Assembly: GCF_902497555.1 (NCBI RefSeq)
Contig: NZ_CABVGP010000003.1
Coordinates: 310,001 to 374,000, forward strand
DNA from: Amycolatopsis camponoti
GTDB taxonomy: Bacteria > Actinomycetota > Actinomycetes > Mycobacteriales > Pseudonocardiaceae
Length of the DNA stretch: 64,000 bases
Direction of reading: 5' to 3'
Positions 48,016 through 55,858 of the stretch are shown here, piece by piece. Within the stretch, counting starts at the first letter, position 1; every line of letters starts with the position of its first letter. The translations under genes and the position numbers were made by a program. A model generated the notes under the pieces. It was not told the origin of the DNA. It made no database searches and saw only the letters and a program-made list of their open reading frames with translations.

Positions 48016-49104
48016 ATGGAGGGCACAGAGGACTCGCGGCGCGGGCTGTCGCGCCGCGAGTGGGTGTCGATCGGCGGGATGGCCGGGTTCATCCTGCTGC
48101 TCAACGTCGTGGGCTGGGTGGTGCTGGCGGTCTTCGTCGCACCCCGGCACTACGCGCTCGGCGCGTCCGGCGTCTTCGGGATCGGGCTGGGCGTCACGGC
48201 GTTCACGCTCGGCATGCGGCACGCGTTCGACGCCGACCACATCGCCGCGATCGACAACACCACCCGCAAGCTGATGGCCGACGGCCAGCGGCCGCTCTCG
48301 GTCGGCTTCTGGTTCTCCCTCGGGCACTCGACGATCGTCTTCGCGCTGTGCCTGCTGCTCTCCCTCGGCGTCCGCGCGCTGGCCGGGCCGGTCGAGGACG
48401 ACTCGTCGGCGTTGCACCAGACGACCGGCCTGATCGGGACGTCGGTGTCCGGCGTGTTCCTGTACGTGATCGCGATCCTGAACCTCGTCGTGCTGATCGG
48501 CATCCTGCGGGTGTTCCGGCGGATGCGCCACGGCGAGTTCGACGAGGCCGCGCTGGAGCACCAGTTGAACAACCGCGGCCTGCTGAACCGCGTGCTGCGC
48601 GGGGCGACGAAGGCCGTACGCAAGCCGTGGCACATCTACCCGGTCGGCCTGCTGTTCGGGCTGGGTTTCGACACCGCGACCGAGATCGGCCTGCTGGTGC
48701 TCGCCGCCGGCGCCGCCACGTTCGCCTTGCCCTGGTACGCGATCCTCGTACTGCCGATCCTGTTCGCCGCCGGCATGAGCCTGTTCGACACCGTGGACGG
48801 CTGCTTCATGAACTTCGCCTACGGCTGGGCGTTCGCGAAGCCGGTGCGCAAGATCTTCTACAACATCACGGTGACGACGCTGTCGGTCGCCGTCGCGTTC
48901 GTCATCGGCACGATCGAGCTAGTCTCGATCCTCACCGAGAAGCTGGACATCACCTCGGGGCCGCTGGCCGCGATCGCGTCGGTGGACCTGGACTACGTCG
49001 GCTTCGGGATCGTCGGGCTGTTCGTGCTGACGTGGGTCGTCGCACTCGCGGTGTGGCGGTTCGGGCGCATCGAAGAGAAATGGTCGGCGAAACTGTCCGG
49101 CTAG
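48016..49104 (+). CDS. Nickel/cobalt transporter, NiCoT (HoxN/NixA) family
   Basis: 362 residues with about eight membrane segments. The family signature RHAFDADHIAAIDNTTRK lies near residue 67. The second signature GLGFDTATEIGLL and the third LFDTVDGCFMNFAYGWAF are also clear. Imports Ni2+ or Co2+ driven by the proton gradient. Unrelated to the preceding cell-wall cluster. AAGG and GGTGG runs lie before the ATG. Confidence 0.94.
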   Translation: MEGTEDSRRGLSRREWVSIGGMAGFILLLNVVGWVVLAVFVAPRHYALGASGVFGIGLGVTAFTLGMRHAFDADHIAAIDNTTRKLMADGQRPLSVGFWFSLGHSTIVFALCLLLSLGVRALAGPVEDDSSALHQTTGLIGTSVSGVFLYVIAILNLVVLIGILRVFRRMRHGEFDEAALEHQLNNRGLLNRVLRGATKAVRKPWHIYPVGLLFGLGFDTATEIGLLVLAAGAATFALPWYAILVLPILFAAGMSLFDTVDGCFMNFAYGWAFAKPVRKIFYNITVTTLSVAVAFVIGTIELVSILTEKLDITSGPLAAIASVDLDYVGFGIVGLFVLTWVVALAVWRFGRIEEKWSAKLSG

Positions 49105-49254
49105 ACGAGTCGGCGCTCCGGCATCCGAGCAGGTTCGCCATCGGGACGTGGCCGATACCGGACAATGGCCGCGATTGACTCTGCCGGAGCCGCAACCCGG
49201 CGGCCGACAATCCCTTCAGGGACGGCACGGTCTCGTGCCGCCGAGGGAGGAAAA

Positions 49255-49821
49255 ATGTTCAGACGGGCTTTGCTGACCGCGACAGCGATTTGCGCGGCAC
49301 TGTTCTCCGTGGCAGCACTTCCGGCACAGGCCGCCACCTCGCCGACGGGCGGAACGGGCGGTACTGCTCTTCAGGTTCCTGCCGGTGAGTCGATGTTCGC
49401 CTTCGACATGGGACCCGCGCCGGCCTCGACGCCCCGGAGCGGTGAATCGGTGAGCAGCTCACCGAAGTGTTCGAGCACGGGCACTTACGGGGTACTCCGC
49501 TACCAGGTCTGCTTCCGCTACAACTGCGACAGCAAGAGCTGCAACACCTGGGCGTACCTGGGCATCGTCAACAACGCCACCACCCCGCGCTCGGTCGACT
49601 GGCATCTGACTTACTCGACCTCGTACAACCCGGGTGTGTACACCTGGGACGACTCGGGGACGAATTCCATCGCCGCCACGGATCAGCAGACGATTTTCTC
49701 CGGCCGCTCGTGGCACCACTACTACTGCAACTTCCGCCACAACGAACAGCTCATCGTCCAGTACGGCTCAGCCGACTGGAGCCCCGAAGTCGTGGCGAGC
49801 GACTATCTCGCCTGCGTGTAG
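49255..49821 (+). CDS. Small secreted cysteine-rich protein
   Basis: 188 residues with a signal peptide (RRALLTATAICAALFSVAAL, cleavage near AQA). The mature part has six cysteines in clusters (SPKCSS, YQVCFRYNCDSKSCNTW, HYYCNF, LACV) and many aromatic residues, suggesting a disulfide-stabilised beta fold. No family recognised. GGGAGG is five bases before the ATG. A strong terminator follows. Confidence 0.8.
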   Translation: MFRRALLTATAICAALFSVAALPAQAATSPTGGTGGTALQVPAGESMFAFDMGPAPASTPRSGESVSSSPKCSSTGTYGVLRYQVCFRYNCDSKSCNTWAYLGIVNNATTPRSVDWHLTYSTSYNPGVYTWDDSGTNSIAATDQQTIFSGRSWHHYYCNFRHNEQLIVQYGSADWSPEVVASDYLACV

Positions 49822-49842
49822 CCATCCGGCTCGCCGGATAGC

Positions 49843-49876
49843 ACACCCAGAGCCGAAGGGATTCGGCTCTGGGTGT
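49843..49876. terminator. Bidirectional terminator between convergent genes
   Basis: ACACCCAGAGCCGAA and its exact complement around GGGA. Confidence 0.85.
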
Positions 49877-49881
49877 CACGC

Positions 49882-50604
49882 TCAGGAAGCGGCGTCCGAA
49901 ATGCTTTTCGCTTCGCGCGCACCGGCTTCGAACGCTTCGCAATTGAAGAGCAGCCACGCGCGTACGCCATCCGGCGTCCCGCTCGCGAATCCCTCGGCGG
50001 CTTCCAGATACCGGGGCACACGGCGGAAGAACGCGACCTCGGGGATGCTCAGGGCTTTCGGGTCCAGGCCCGTCGCGATCATCGTCAGCCGCGCCGCGGC
50101 CCGTGCTACGACGCCGTCCGCGCTGCCGAACGGCTTGAGCGCCAACAGTTCCCCGTGCACGACTGCCGTCAGGACCGGGCCCGGCACCGACGTCGCGCCC
50201 GTCACGAGCTGAGCGAGCAGCTCGAGGCGGCCACCGCCGGAATGCGGGCGCCCCAACGCATCCGGGTCGCTGACCAGGTCCGCCGCGGCGAGGACGTGCA
50301 TGCGGGCCAACGCTTGCATCGGCGCGCGGCGCCACGTCGGGAGCAGCGTCTCCAACGTCTCCGCGACGCGCAGCGCGCCGGCGAGCACCGGGTCGGCCAC
50401 CGAACCGTCGGCGGGCAGCTCCGGGTTGGCGCCTTCGATCCCCGCCGACGCGCGAGCCGCACGCACCGACGCTTCGGCCGCGGTCGCCGCGCCGCCACGG
50501 AGGTTGGCGGGCAGGCGGTGCACCGCGAAGACGGCGTCCTGCGCGGACTTCGCGGCCGCCGCGACGCCTTCGAGGTCGAGGAGGGGCTTGAGCGGATCAG
50601 GCAT
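49882..50604 (-). CDS. Fic-domain-like protein with degenerate active site
   Basis: 240 residues, all-helical. It has the Fic-family layout: RAARASAGIEGANPEL resembles the inhibitory/N-terminal segment, and ALARMHVLAAADL precedes the core. At the place of the catalytic HPFxxGNGRxxR motif it reads KPFGSADGVVARAAARL. The catalytic His and the GNGR phosphate-binding residues are missing, so AMP transfer is unlikely. Its start overlaps the phosphoribosyltransferase stop by eight bases, suggesting joint function. Fic assignment is by pattern only. Confidence 0.6.
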   Translation of the reverse strand: MPDPLKPLLDLEGVAAAAKSAQDAVFAVHRLPANLRGGAATAAEASVRAARASAGIEGANPELPADGSVADPVLAGALRVAETLETLLPTWRRAPMQALARMHVLAAADLVSDPDALGRPHSGGGRLELLAQLVTGATSVPGPVLTAVVHGELLALKPFGSADGVVARAAARLTMIATGLDPKALSIPEVAFFRRVPRYLEAAEGFASGTPDGVRAWLLFNCEAFEAGAREAKSISDAAS

Positions 50605-51094
50605 CGAGAACCTGGCCTTCGCGGGAGACCACGGGCGGCAGCACCGACCACGGGAAGTTGATCCAGCGGTCGGTGTGCCGCCAGACGTACTCGCACTTGA
50701 CCGTGGAATGCGGCTTCTCGTAGACGACGGCCGAGCGCACCTCGGCGACGTGCGCGACGCAGAAGTCGCGGACCAGCTTGAGCGTGGCGCCGGTGTCGGC
50801 GACGTCGTCGGCGATCAGCACCTTCTTGCTCGTGAGGTCGACGACGTTGGGCACCGGCGGCAGCATCACCGGGAGGTCGAGGCGCTGGTCGACGCCGGTG
50901 TAGAACTCGACGTTCATCACGTGCAGGTTCTTCACGTCGAGCGCGTAGCCGAGCGCGCCGGCGACGAACAGCCCGCCGCGCGCGATGGACAGGATGAGGT
51001 CCGGCGCGAAGCCGTCGTCGGCGATGGTGTGAGCCAGTTCACGGCTCGCGGTGCCGAACAGCTCCCAGCTCAGCTCTTCCCGCTCTTCGGCCAT
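50597..51094 (-). CDS. Purine-type phosphoribosyltransferase
   Basis: 165 residues. PRPP-binding loop VLIADDVADTGATLKL (about residue 93) and the PPi loop region LILSIARGGLFVAGALGYAL fit xanthine/guanine-type phosphoribosyltransferases. FYTGVDQR lies in the flexible loop. It would salvage a purine base, but substrate identity cannot be read. Divergent from the GNAT gene across a near-perfect palindrome. Confidence 0.88.
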   Translation of the reverse strand: MAEEREELSWELFGTASRELAHTIADDGFAPDLILSIARGGLFVAGALGYALDVKNLHVMNVEFYTGVDQRLDLPVMLPPVPNVVDLTSKKVLIADDVADTGATLKLVRDFCVAHVAEVRSAVVYEKPHSTVKCEYVWRHTDRWINFPWSVLPPVVSREGQVLDA

Positions 51095-51164
51095 CGATCT
51101 CGCCCTTCGTCGTGGTCAGCCGAGCATAGGCAACGCCGAAGTGGTCTTCGGAAATGCTCGGAAA

Positions 51165-51185
51165 TTGGCTATCCAAGGTAGCCAA
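51165..51185. promoter_or_regulatory. Palindromic operator between phosphoribosyltransferase and GNAT genes
   Basis: TTGGCTA (51165-51171) and TAGCCAA (51179-51185) are exact inverted repeats with a seven-base centre TCCAAGG. The site lies in the divergent promoter region. The cognate regulator is not in the window. Confidence 0.55.
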
Positions 51186-51206
51186 AACCGACTTTAAGGT
51201 GATCTC

Positions 51207-51809
51207 GTGAGCGACTGGAGCACCCGACCGACCCTGTCCGGCGAGCACGTCCGCCTGGAGCCGCTGACGCCCGAGCACGCCAAGGGCCTGTTCGAGGCCG
51301 GCACCGACCCGGGCATCTGGGCGTGGCTGAGCATCCGGCAGCCGGGTGATCTCCCCGCGGCGGAGCGCATGGTCGAGCAGGCGCTCGCCGACCCCGACCG
51401 GCGGCCCTTCGCGCAGATCGACGTCGCGTCCGGCCGCGTCGCCGGGACGACGTCGTACTACCAGGTCGTCGCGCCGCACCGGATCCTCTCGATCGGGCAC
51501 ACGTGGATCGGCGCGGACTGGCAGCGGACCGGTCTGAACACCGAGTCGAAGCTGCTCCTGCTCACCCACGCGTTCGAAACCCTTGACGCGCAACGGGTCT
51601 GCTGGGAAACCGACATCCGCAACCTCCGTTCGCAACGCGCCATCGAACGACTTGGCGCGCTTCGGGAAGGCGTGCTGCGCGCGCACCGGATCCGGCCGGA
51701 CGGCTCGTCCCGCGACACCGTCACCTATTCGATGCTGGCACCGGAGTGGCCGGCGGCGAAGGCCCGTCTGAGCGAACGCTTAGTCACCGGGGCTCGCCTG
51801 GCTCGGTGA
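51207..51809 (+). CDS. GNAT-family N-acetyltransferase (RimJ/RimL-like)
   Basis: 200 residues. Acetyltransf_3-type fold: HVRLEPLTPEHAKGLFEA, SIGHTWIGADWQRTGLN with the acetyl-CoA loop, and RNLRSQRAIERLGALREGVL. Likely acetylates a protein N terminus or small molecule. AAGGTGAT is four bases before the GTG. Confidence 0.88.
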   Translation: MSDWSTRPTLSGEHVRLEPLTPEHAKGLFEAGTDPGIWAWLSIRQPGDLPAAERMVEQALADPDRRPFAQIDVASGRVAGTTSYYQVVAPHRILSIGHTWIGADWQRTGLNTESKLLLLTHAFETLDAQRVCWETDIRNLRSQRAIERLGALREGVLRAHRIRPDGSSRDTVTYSMLAPEWPAAKARLSERLVTGARLAR

Positions 51810-51909
51810 AACGACAGGGCAACGTGGGTGCAACCTTTTACAAGGCGGACTAACGTCGCTAGCGTGCCGCTAGCCGTCGTTTCGGCGCACTACAGGAGGC
51901 CTTGCAACC

Positions 51910-53892
51910 ATGACCGAGCAGTCCCCAGCCCTGGACAACCTGCTCACCGAGAGCCGCACGTTCCCGCCCAGTGAAGATTTCGCTGCTCAGGCCAATGCGC
52001 AGGCCGATCTCTACGCCGAGGCGGACGCTGATCGCGAAGCGTTCTGGGCGAAGCAGGCGGAGCGGCTGACGTGGGACACGAAGTGGACCACGGTACTGGA
52101 CTGGACCAATGCGCCGTTCGCGAAGTGGTTCGTGGGCGGGAAGCTGAACGTCGCGTACAACTGCGTCGACCGGCACGTCGAGTCCGGGCACGGCGAGCAG
52201 GTCGCGATCCACTGGGTCGGCGAGCCGGGTGACACGCGGGACATCACCTACGCCGAGCTGAAGAGCGAGGTTTCCCGGGCCGCCAACGCACTCACGTCGC
52301 TGGGCGTCACCGCCGGCGACGTCGTCGCGATCCAGCTGCAGATGGTCCCCGAGGCCATCTTCGCCATGCTCGCGTGCGCGCGGATCGGCGCGCTGCACAA
52401 CGTGGTCTTCGGCGGCTTCTCCCCGACGGCGCTGCGGGCCCGCGTCGACGACGCCGCCGCGAAGGTCGTGATCACCTCCGACGGGCAGTTCCGCCGCGGC
52501 AAGGCCGCGCCGATGAAGGCCAATGTCGACGAAGCGCTCGAAGGCGCCGAAACCGTCGAGAAGGTCATCGTCGTGAAGCGCACGGGCGACAAGCTCGAGG
52601 GCGACGTCCCGTGGACCGACGGCCGCGACCTGTGGTGGCACGAGCTCGTCGACGGACAGTCCGAAGAGCACACTCCCGAAGCGTTCGACAGCGAGCACCC
52701 GCTGTTCATCCTCTACACGTCCGGGACGACCGGGAAGCCGAAGGGCATCCTGCACACCTCCGGCGGCTACCTGACGCAGACGGCGTACACGCACCACAAC
52801 GTCTTCGACCACAAGGCCGGCGAAGACGTCTACTGGTGCACCGCCGACATCGGCTGGATCACCGGCCACAGCTACATCGTCTACGGCCCGCTCGCCAACC
52901 GCGTCACGCAGGTCGTCTACGAAGGCACGCCGAACACCCCGCACGAGGGGCGCCACTGGGAGATCGTCCAGAAGTACAAGGTCTCCCTCTACTACACGGC
53001 CCCGACGCTGATCCGCACCTTCATGAAGTGGGGCGCGGAAATCCCGGAGAAGTACGACCTGTCGTCGCTGCGGGTGCTGGGCTCGGTCGGCGAGCCGATC
53101 AACCCCGAGGCGTGGATCTGGTACCGCGAGAACATCGGCGCGGGCAAGGCGCCGATCGTCGACACGTGGTGGCAGACCGAGACCGGCGCGATCATGATCT
53201 CGCCGCTGCCGGGCGTCACCTCGACGAAGCCGGGCTCCGCGCAGAAGGCGCTGCCGGGCATCTCCGCGAAGGTCGTCGACGACCAGGGCACCGAGGTCGG
53301 CCCGGGCGGCGGCGGGTACCTCGTGCTCGACAAGCCGTGGCCGTCGATGCTGCGGGGCGTCTGGGGCGACGAGGAGCGCTTCCGCGACACCTACTGGTCG
53401 CGCTTCAAGGACCAGGGCTTCTACTTCGCCGGCGACGGCGCGAAGTACGACAATGACGGTGACGTCTGGCTGCTGGGCCGCGTCGACGACGTGATGAACG
53501 TGTCCGGCCACCGCATCTCGACGACCGAGGTCGAGTCGGCGCTGGTTTCGCACCCGACGGTGGCCGAGGCCGCGGTCGTCGGCGCGACCGACCCGACGAC
53601 CGGGCAGGGCATCGTCGCGTTCGTCATCCTGCGCGGCAACGCCGTCGACGGCGGCGAGGAGGCCATCCAGGCCCTGCGCAACCACGTCGCCAAGGAGATC
53701 GGGCCGATCGCGAAGCCGCGGCAGATCATGGTCGTGCCGGAGCTGCCGAAGACGCGTTCGGGCAAGATCATGCGCCGCCTCCTGCGCGATGTCGCGGAGA
53801 ACCGGCAGGTCGGCGACGTCACCACGCTGGCCGACTCGTCGGTGATGGACCTGATCTCGACGGGCCTGAAGACGGGCAAGTCCGAGGAGTGA
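51910..53892 (+). CDS. acs: Acetyl-CoA synthetase
   Basis: 660 residues, the normal length. Activates acetate with ATP and CoA. AMP-binding core YTSGTTGKPKG (about residue 268), DTWWQTETGAIMISPLPG (acetate pocket, Trp present), hinge GRVDDVMNVSGHRI and the acetylatable lysine in TRSGKIMRR (about residue 617). AGGAGG lies ten bases before the ATG. Position matches Rv3667 in the mycobacterial order acs-holin-ephE-marP. Confidence 0.97.
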   Translation: MTEQSPALDNLLTESRTFPPSEDFAAQANAQADLYAEADADREAFWAKQAERLTWDTKWTTVLDWTNAPFAKWFVGGKLNVAYNCVDRHVESGHGEQVAIHWVGEPGDTRDITYAELKSEVSRAANALTSLGVTAGDVVAIQLQMVPEAIFAMLACARIGALHNVVFGGFSPTALRARVDDAAAKVVITSDGQFRRGKAAPMKANVDEALEGAETVEKVIVVKRTGDKLEGDVPWTDGRDLWWHELVDGQSEEHTPEAFDSEHPLFILYTSGTTGKPKGILHTSGGYLTQTAYTHHNVFDHKAGEDVYWCTADIGWITGHSYIVYGPLANRVTQVVYEGTPNTPHEGRHWEIVQKYKVSLYYTAPTLIRTFMKWGAEIPEKYDLSSLRVLGSVGEPINPEAWIWYRENIGAGKAPIVDTWWQTETGAIMISPLPGVTSTKPGSAQKALPGISAKVVDDQGTEVGPGGGGYLVLDKPWPSMLRGVWGDEERFRDTYWSRFKDQGFYFAGDGAKYDNDGDVWLLGRVDDVMNVSGHRISTTEVESALVSHPTVAEAAVVGATDPTTGQGIVAFVILRGNAVDGGEEAIQALRNHVAKEIGPIAKPRQIMVVPELPKTRSGKIMRRLLRDVAENRQVGDVTTLADSSVMDLISTGLKTGKSEE

Positions 53893-53909
53893 GCTAGCGT
53901 TCTCTTCGT

Positions 53910-53944
53910 CAGAGCCCTTCCGGCTTCGCGCCGGAAGGGCTCTG
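53910..53944 (+). terminator. acs terminator
   Basis: CAGAGCCCTTCCGGC and its exact complement around TTCGC. Confidence 0.88.
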
Positions 53945-53969
53945 TCATGACACCCCCGAGTGGCGCGGC

Positions 53970-53989
53970 TCGAACGCATGTTCTACGCT
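53970..53989 (+). promoter_or_regulatory. LexA-like box overlapping the -10 of the AT-hook gene
   Basis: TCGAACGCATGTTCTA (one mismatch to TCGAAC-N4-GTTCGA) runs into TACGCT, a TAnnnT -10. The overlap is identical to that in front of the WhiA-like gene. The transcript would start near 53996, with AAGGAG at 54019 for the ATG at 54036. Confidence 0.6.
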
Positions 53990-54035
53990 GTGCCGCGAAC
54001 CACACCCCCTTCCCGGGCAAGGAGACGACACGACG

Positions 54036-54521
54036 ATGACCGTGGATGTCCTGACGCACGACGAGGAAACGGCTTCGGCTCCGGCCGAGGCTCCGGCTTC
54101 GACTCCGGAGGTTTCCGCCGACGAGGCGACCGTCACCGAGTCCGCGTCCCCGGCCTCTTCGGAAAGCCCGGCCGAGCCGGTCGCCGAAGAAGCCCCGAAG
54201 CCGAAGCGCGGCCGCCCGAAGGGCGCGTCGACGGCGTCGACGGCGAAGAAGACCCGCACGGTCGAGCTGATCCTGACCGTCACCGGCACCGCCGATGGCG
54301 AATGGCAGGCCGAGCTGAAGAACGGTTCGAAGTGGGTCGCGAAGGGCCTCGAGATCCCGGCGGCGGCCGTCTCGCGCGCGGCGAAGGAGCTGCACGCGGA
54401 CCTGTCCGGCCCGATCGACGAGGTGATCAACCAGGCCCGCGAGGCGCAGGCGGCGAAGGTCGCGGCGCTGGAGGCCGAGCTCGAGAAGGCCAAGCAGGCC
54501 CTCGCCGAGCTGGACGCCTGA
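54036..54521 (+). CDS. AT-hook-like protein with C-terminal coiled coil
   Basis: 161 residues. Residues 1-55 are acidic, Ala/Pro/Ser/Glu-rich and disordered. Residues 57-66 (KPKRGRPKGA) form an AT-hook-like DNA-binding motif. Residues 75-115 look like a small folded domain (TRTVELILTVTGTADGEWQA). The last 45 residues are a coiled coil (ALEAELEKAKQALAEL). Likely a DNA-associated protein; homologues occur as uncharacterised proteins in related actinomycetes. AAGGAG precedes the ATG, and the promoter carries a LexA-like box. Confidence 0.75.
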   Translation: MTVDVLTHDEETASAPAEAPASTPEVSADEATVTESASPASSESPAEPVAEEAPKPKRGRPKGASTASTAKKTRTVELILTVTGTADGEWQAELKNGSKWVAKGLEIPAAAVSRAAKELHADLSGPIDEVINQAREAQAAKVAALEAELEKAKQALAELDA

Positions 54522-54604
54522 GCTTCACTCCAGGGAGCGCCCGGTTCCGCATCCGCGGGGCCGGGCGTTTCCGCTTTCCGGGGGTCGGCTCGGGTGGCTG
54601 GAGG

Positions 54605-54660
54605 GTCGACACGCGTGATCGGGGAGTCGACACGCGTGATTGGCGGGTCGACACGGCTCA
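54605..54660. repeat. 21-bp tandem repeat, about 2.6 copies
   Basis: GTCGACACGCGTGAT starts at 54605 and again at 54626; a partial copy (GTCGACACG) starts at 54647. The period is exactly 21 bp, two helical turns. It lies between the AT-hook stop and the cupin stop, and the third copy runs into the cupin stop codon. Confidence 0.8.
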
Positions 54661-54999
54661 GGCGATCGGGGGACGCCTAGGCAGCGGGGACTTGAACTCC
54701 ACCCACATCGAGTCCGTCAACGCCTCGACGTGGTGGTCCACCCCGCGTGGGTGCAGGATCGAAGCCCCCGGTTCCAGCTCCGCCTCGACCCCGTCCACCG
54801 TGCCGCGGATGCGGCCCGACAGGACGTACACGATCGAGTCGTGGTCGTGCGCGTGCGTCGGCGAGGCCACCCCCGCCGGGTAGTGGATCAAGTACGCCAG
54901 GCCGCTCTCCGCCGTCTCCAGCAGCCGGAACCGGCCTTCGCCGCCCGTCAGCGGGAGGCCCTCCACCGTCACCAGTGGCTGCCAAACCTGATCCTCCAT
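54658..54999 (-). CDS. Small cupin-domain protein
   Basis: 113 residues. Single cupin barrel with metal motif 1 THAHDHDSIVYVLSGRIRG (His, His and Glu-equivalent Asp) and motif 2 LHPRGVDHHVE. Ligand or activity unknown. The ATG at 54999 starts MEDQVWQPLV. The C terminus (PLPRRPPIA) is shaped by the adjacent tandem repeat. Confidence 0.85.
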   Translation of the reverse strand: MEDQVWQPLVTVEGLPLTGGEGRFRLLETAESGLAYLIHYPAGVASPTHAHDHDSIVYVLSGRIRGTVDGVEAELEPGASILHPRGVDHHVEALTDSMWVEFKSPLPRRPPIA

Positions 55000-55045
55000 G
55001 GGCCCATCATGACCCAGGATCGCTGAGAGTCCACACAGGACCGGC

Positions 55046-55079
55046 TTAGGTAAGGCACGCGTTAATTAGGCGTACCTGA
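55046..55079 (+). promoter_or_regulatory. Iron-box-like sequences (IdeR/DmdR1 type) before the VIT transporter gene
   Basis: TTAGGTAAGGC begins at 55046 and TTAGGCGTACCTGA spans 55066-55079. Against the 19-bp consensus TTAGGTTAGGCTAACCTAA, windows at 55046 and 55061 match at 13 and 12 positions. The overlap of two sites is common for DtxR-family regulators. Confidence 0.45.
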
Positions 55080-55129
55080 CAAAAAGAACAAGTCTCGCCA
55101 CGATTCTCCGTTCGTGTTTCACTTGTCGG

Positions 55130-55858
55130 GTGACCGAAACGATCGACGGTGACGCCGTGGGCCACGCCCACGAACCGCACCAGGACGTGGGCGGGAAGCT
55201 GAACTGGCTCCGGGCCGGGGTTCTCGGGGCGAACGACGGCATCGTGTCCGTCGCCGGCATCGTCGTCGGGGTGGCCGGCGCGACCACCGAAAGCACCACG
55301 ATCCTGACCGCCGGAATCGCCGGGCTCGTCGCCGGCGCCTTTTCCATGGCCGGCGGTGAATACGTCTCCGTGAGCACCCAGCGCGACACCGAACAGGCCT
55401 TGCTCCGGCTGGAAAAGCAGGAGCTCAAGACCATGCCCGAGGCCGAGGAGCGCGAGCTCGCCGAGATCTACCAGGACAAAGGGCTCTCGCCGGAGCTCGC
55501 GAGCCAGGTCGCTCGCGAACTGACCGAAAAGGACGCGCTGCACGCGCACGCGGAGGCTGAGCTCGGCATCGATCCGGACAACCTGACCAGCCCGTGGCAG
55601 GCGGCCTGGGCGTCGCTGATCGCGTTCTCGGTCGGCGCGCTGCTGCCGATCCTCTCGATCGCCTGGGCCGGCGTCTCCTGGCGGGTGTGGGCGTGCGCGG
55701 CCGCGGTCGTCGTCGGCCTGACACTGACCGGGTGGCTCAGCGCGCGGCTCGGGGACGCCCAGGTGGGGCGCGCGATCCTGCGCAACGTCGGGGTCGGCGC
55801 CCTCACCATGGTCGTGACCTACTTCGTCGGTGTGATCTTCGGGGTCACAGTCGGCTAG
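55130..55858 (+). CDS. VIT/CCC1-family iron-manganese transporter
   Basis: 242 residues. Membrane segments at about 25-75 (LRAGVLGANDGIVSVAGIVV, AGIAGLVAGAFSMAGGEYVS) carry the conserved Asp, Glu and Gly-Gly-Glu-Tyr residues of VIT1. A cytoplasmic helical region follows (metal-binding acidic residues AEERELAEIYQDKG), then three C-terminal membrane segments. Exports Fe2+ or Mn2+ from the cytoplasm. The GTG start lacks a clear ribosome site. The iron-box-like sequences upstream fit control by an iron-sensing repressor. Confidence 0.9.
   Translation: MTETIDGDAVGHAHEPHQDVGGKLNWLRAGVLGANDGIVSVAGIVVGVAGATTESTTILTAGIAGLVAGAFSMAGGEYVSVSTQRDTEQALLRLEKQELKTMPEAEERELAEIYQDKGLSPELASQVARELTEKDALHAHAEAELGIDPDNLTSPWQAAWASLIAFSVGALLPILSIAWAGVSWRVWACAAAVVVGLTLTGWLSARLGDAQVGRAILRNVGVGALTMVVTYFVGVIFGVTVG

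Noticed and set aside
51859..53979. A 706-codon minus-strand frame opposite acs
   Set aside because: Antisense shadow of acs with no recognisable domain.
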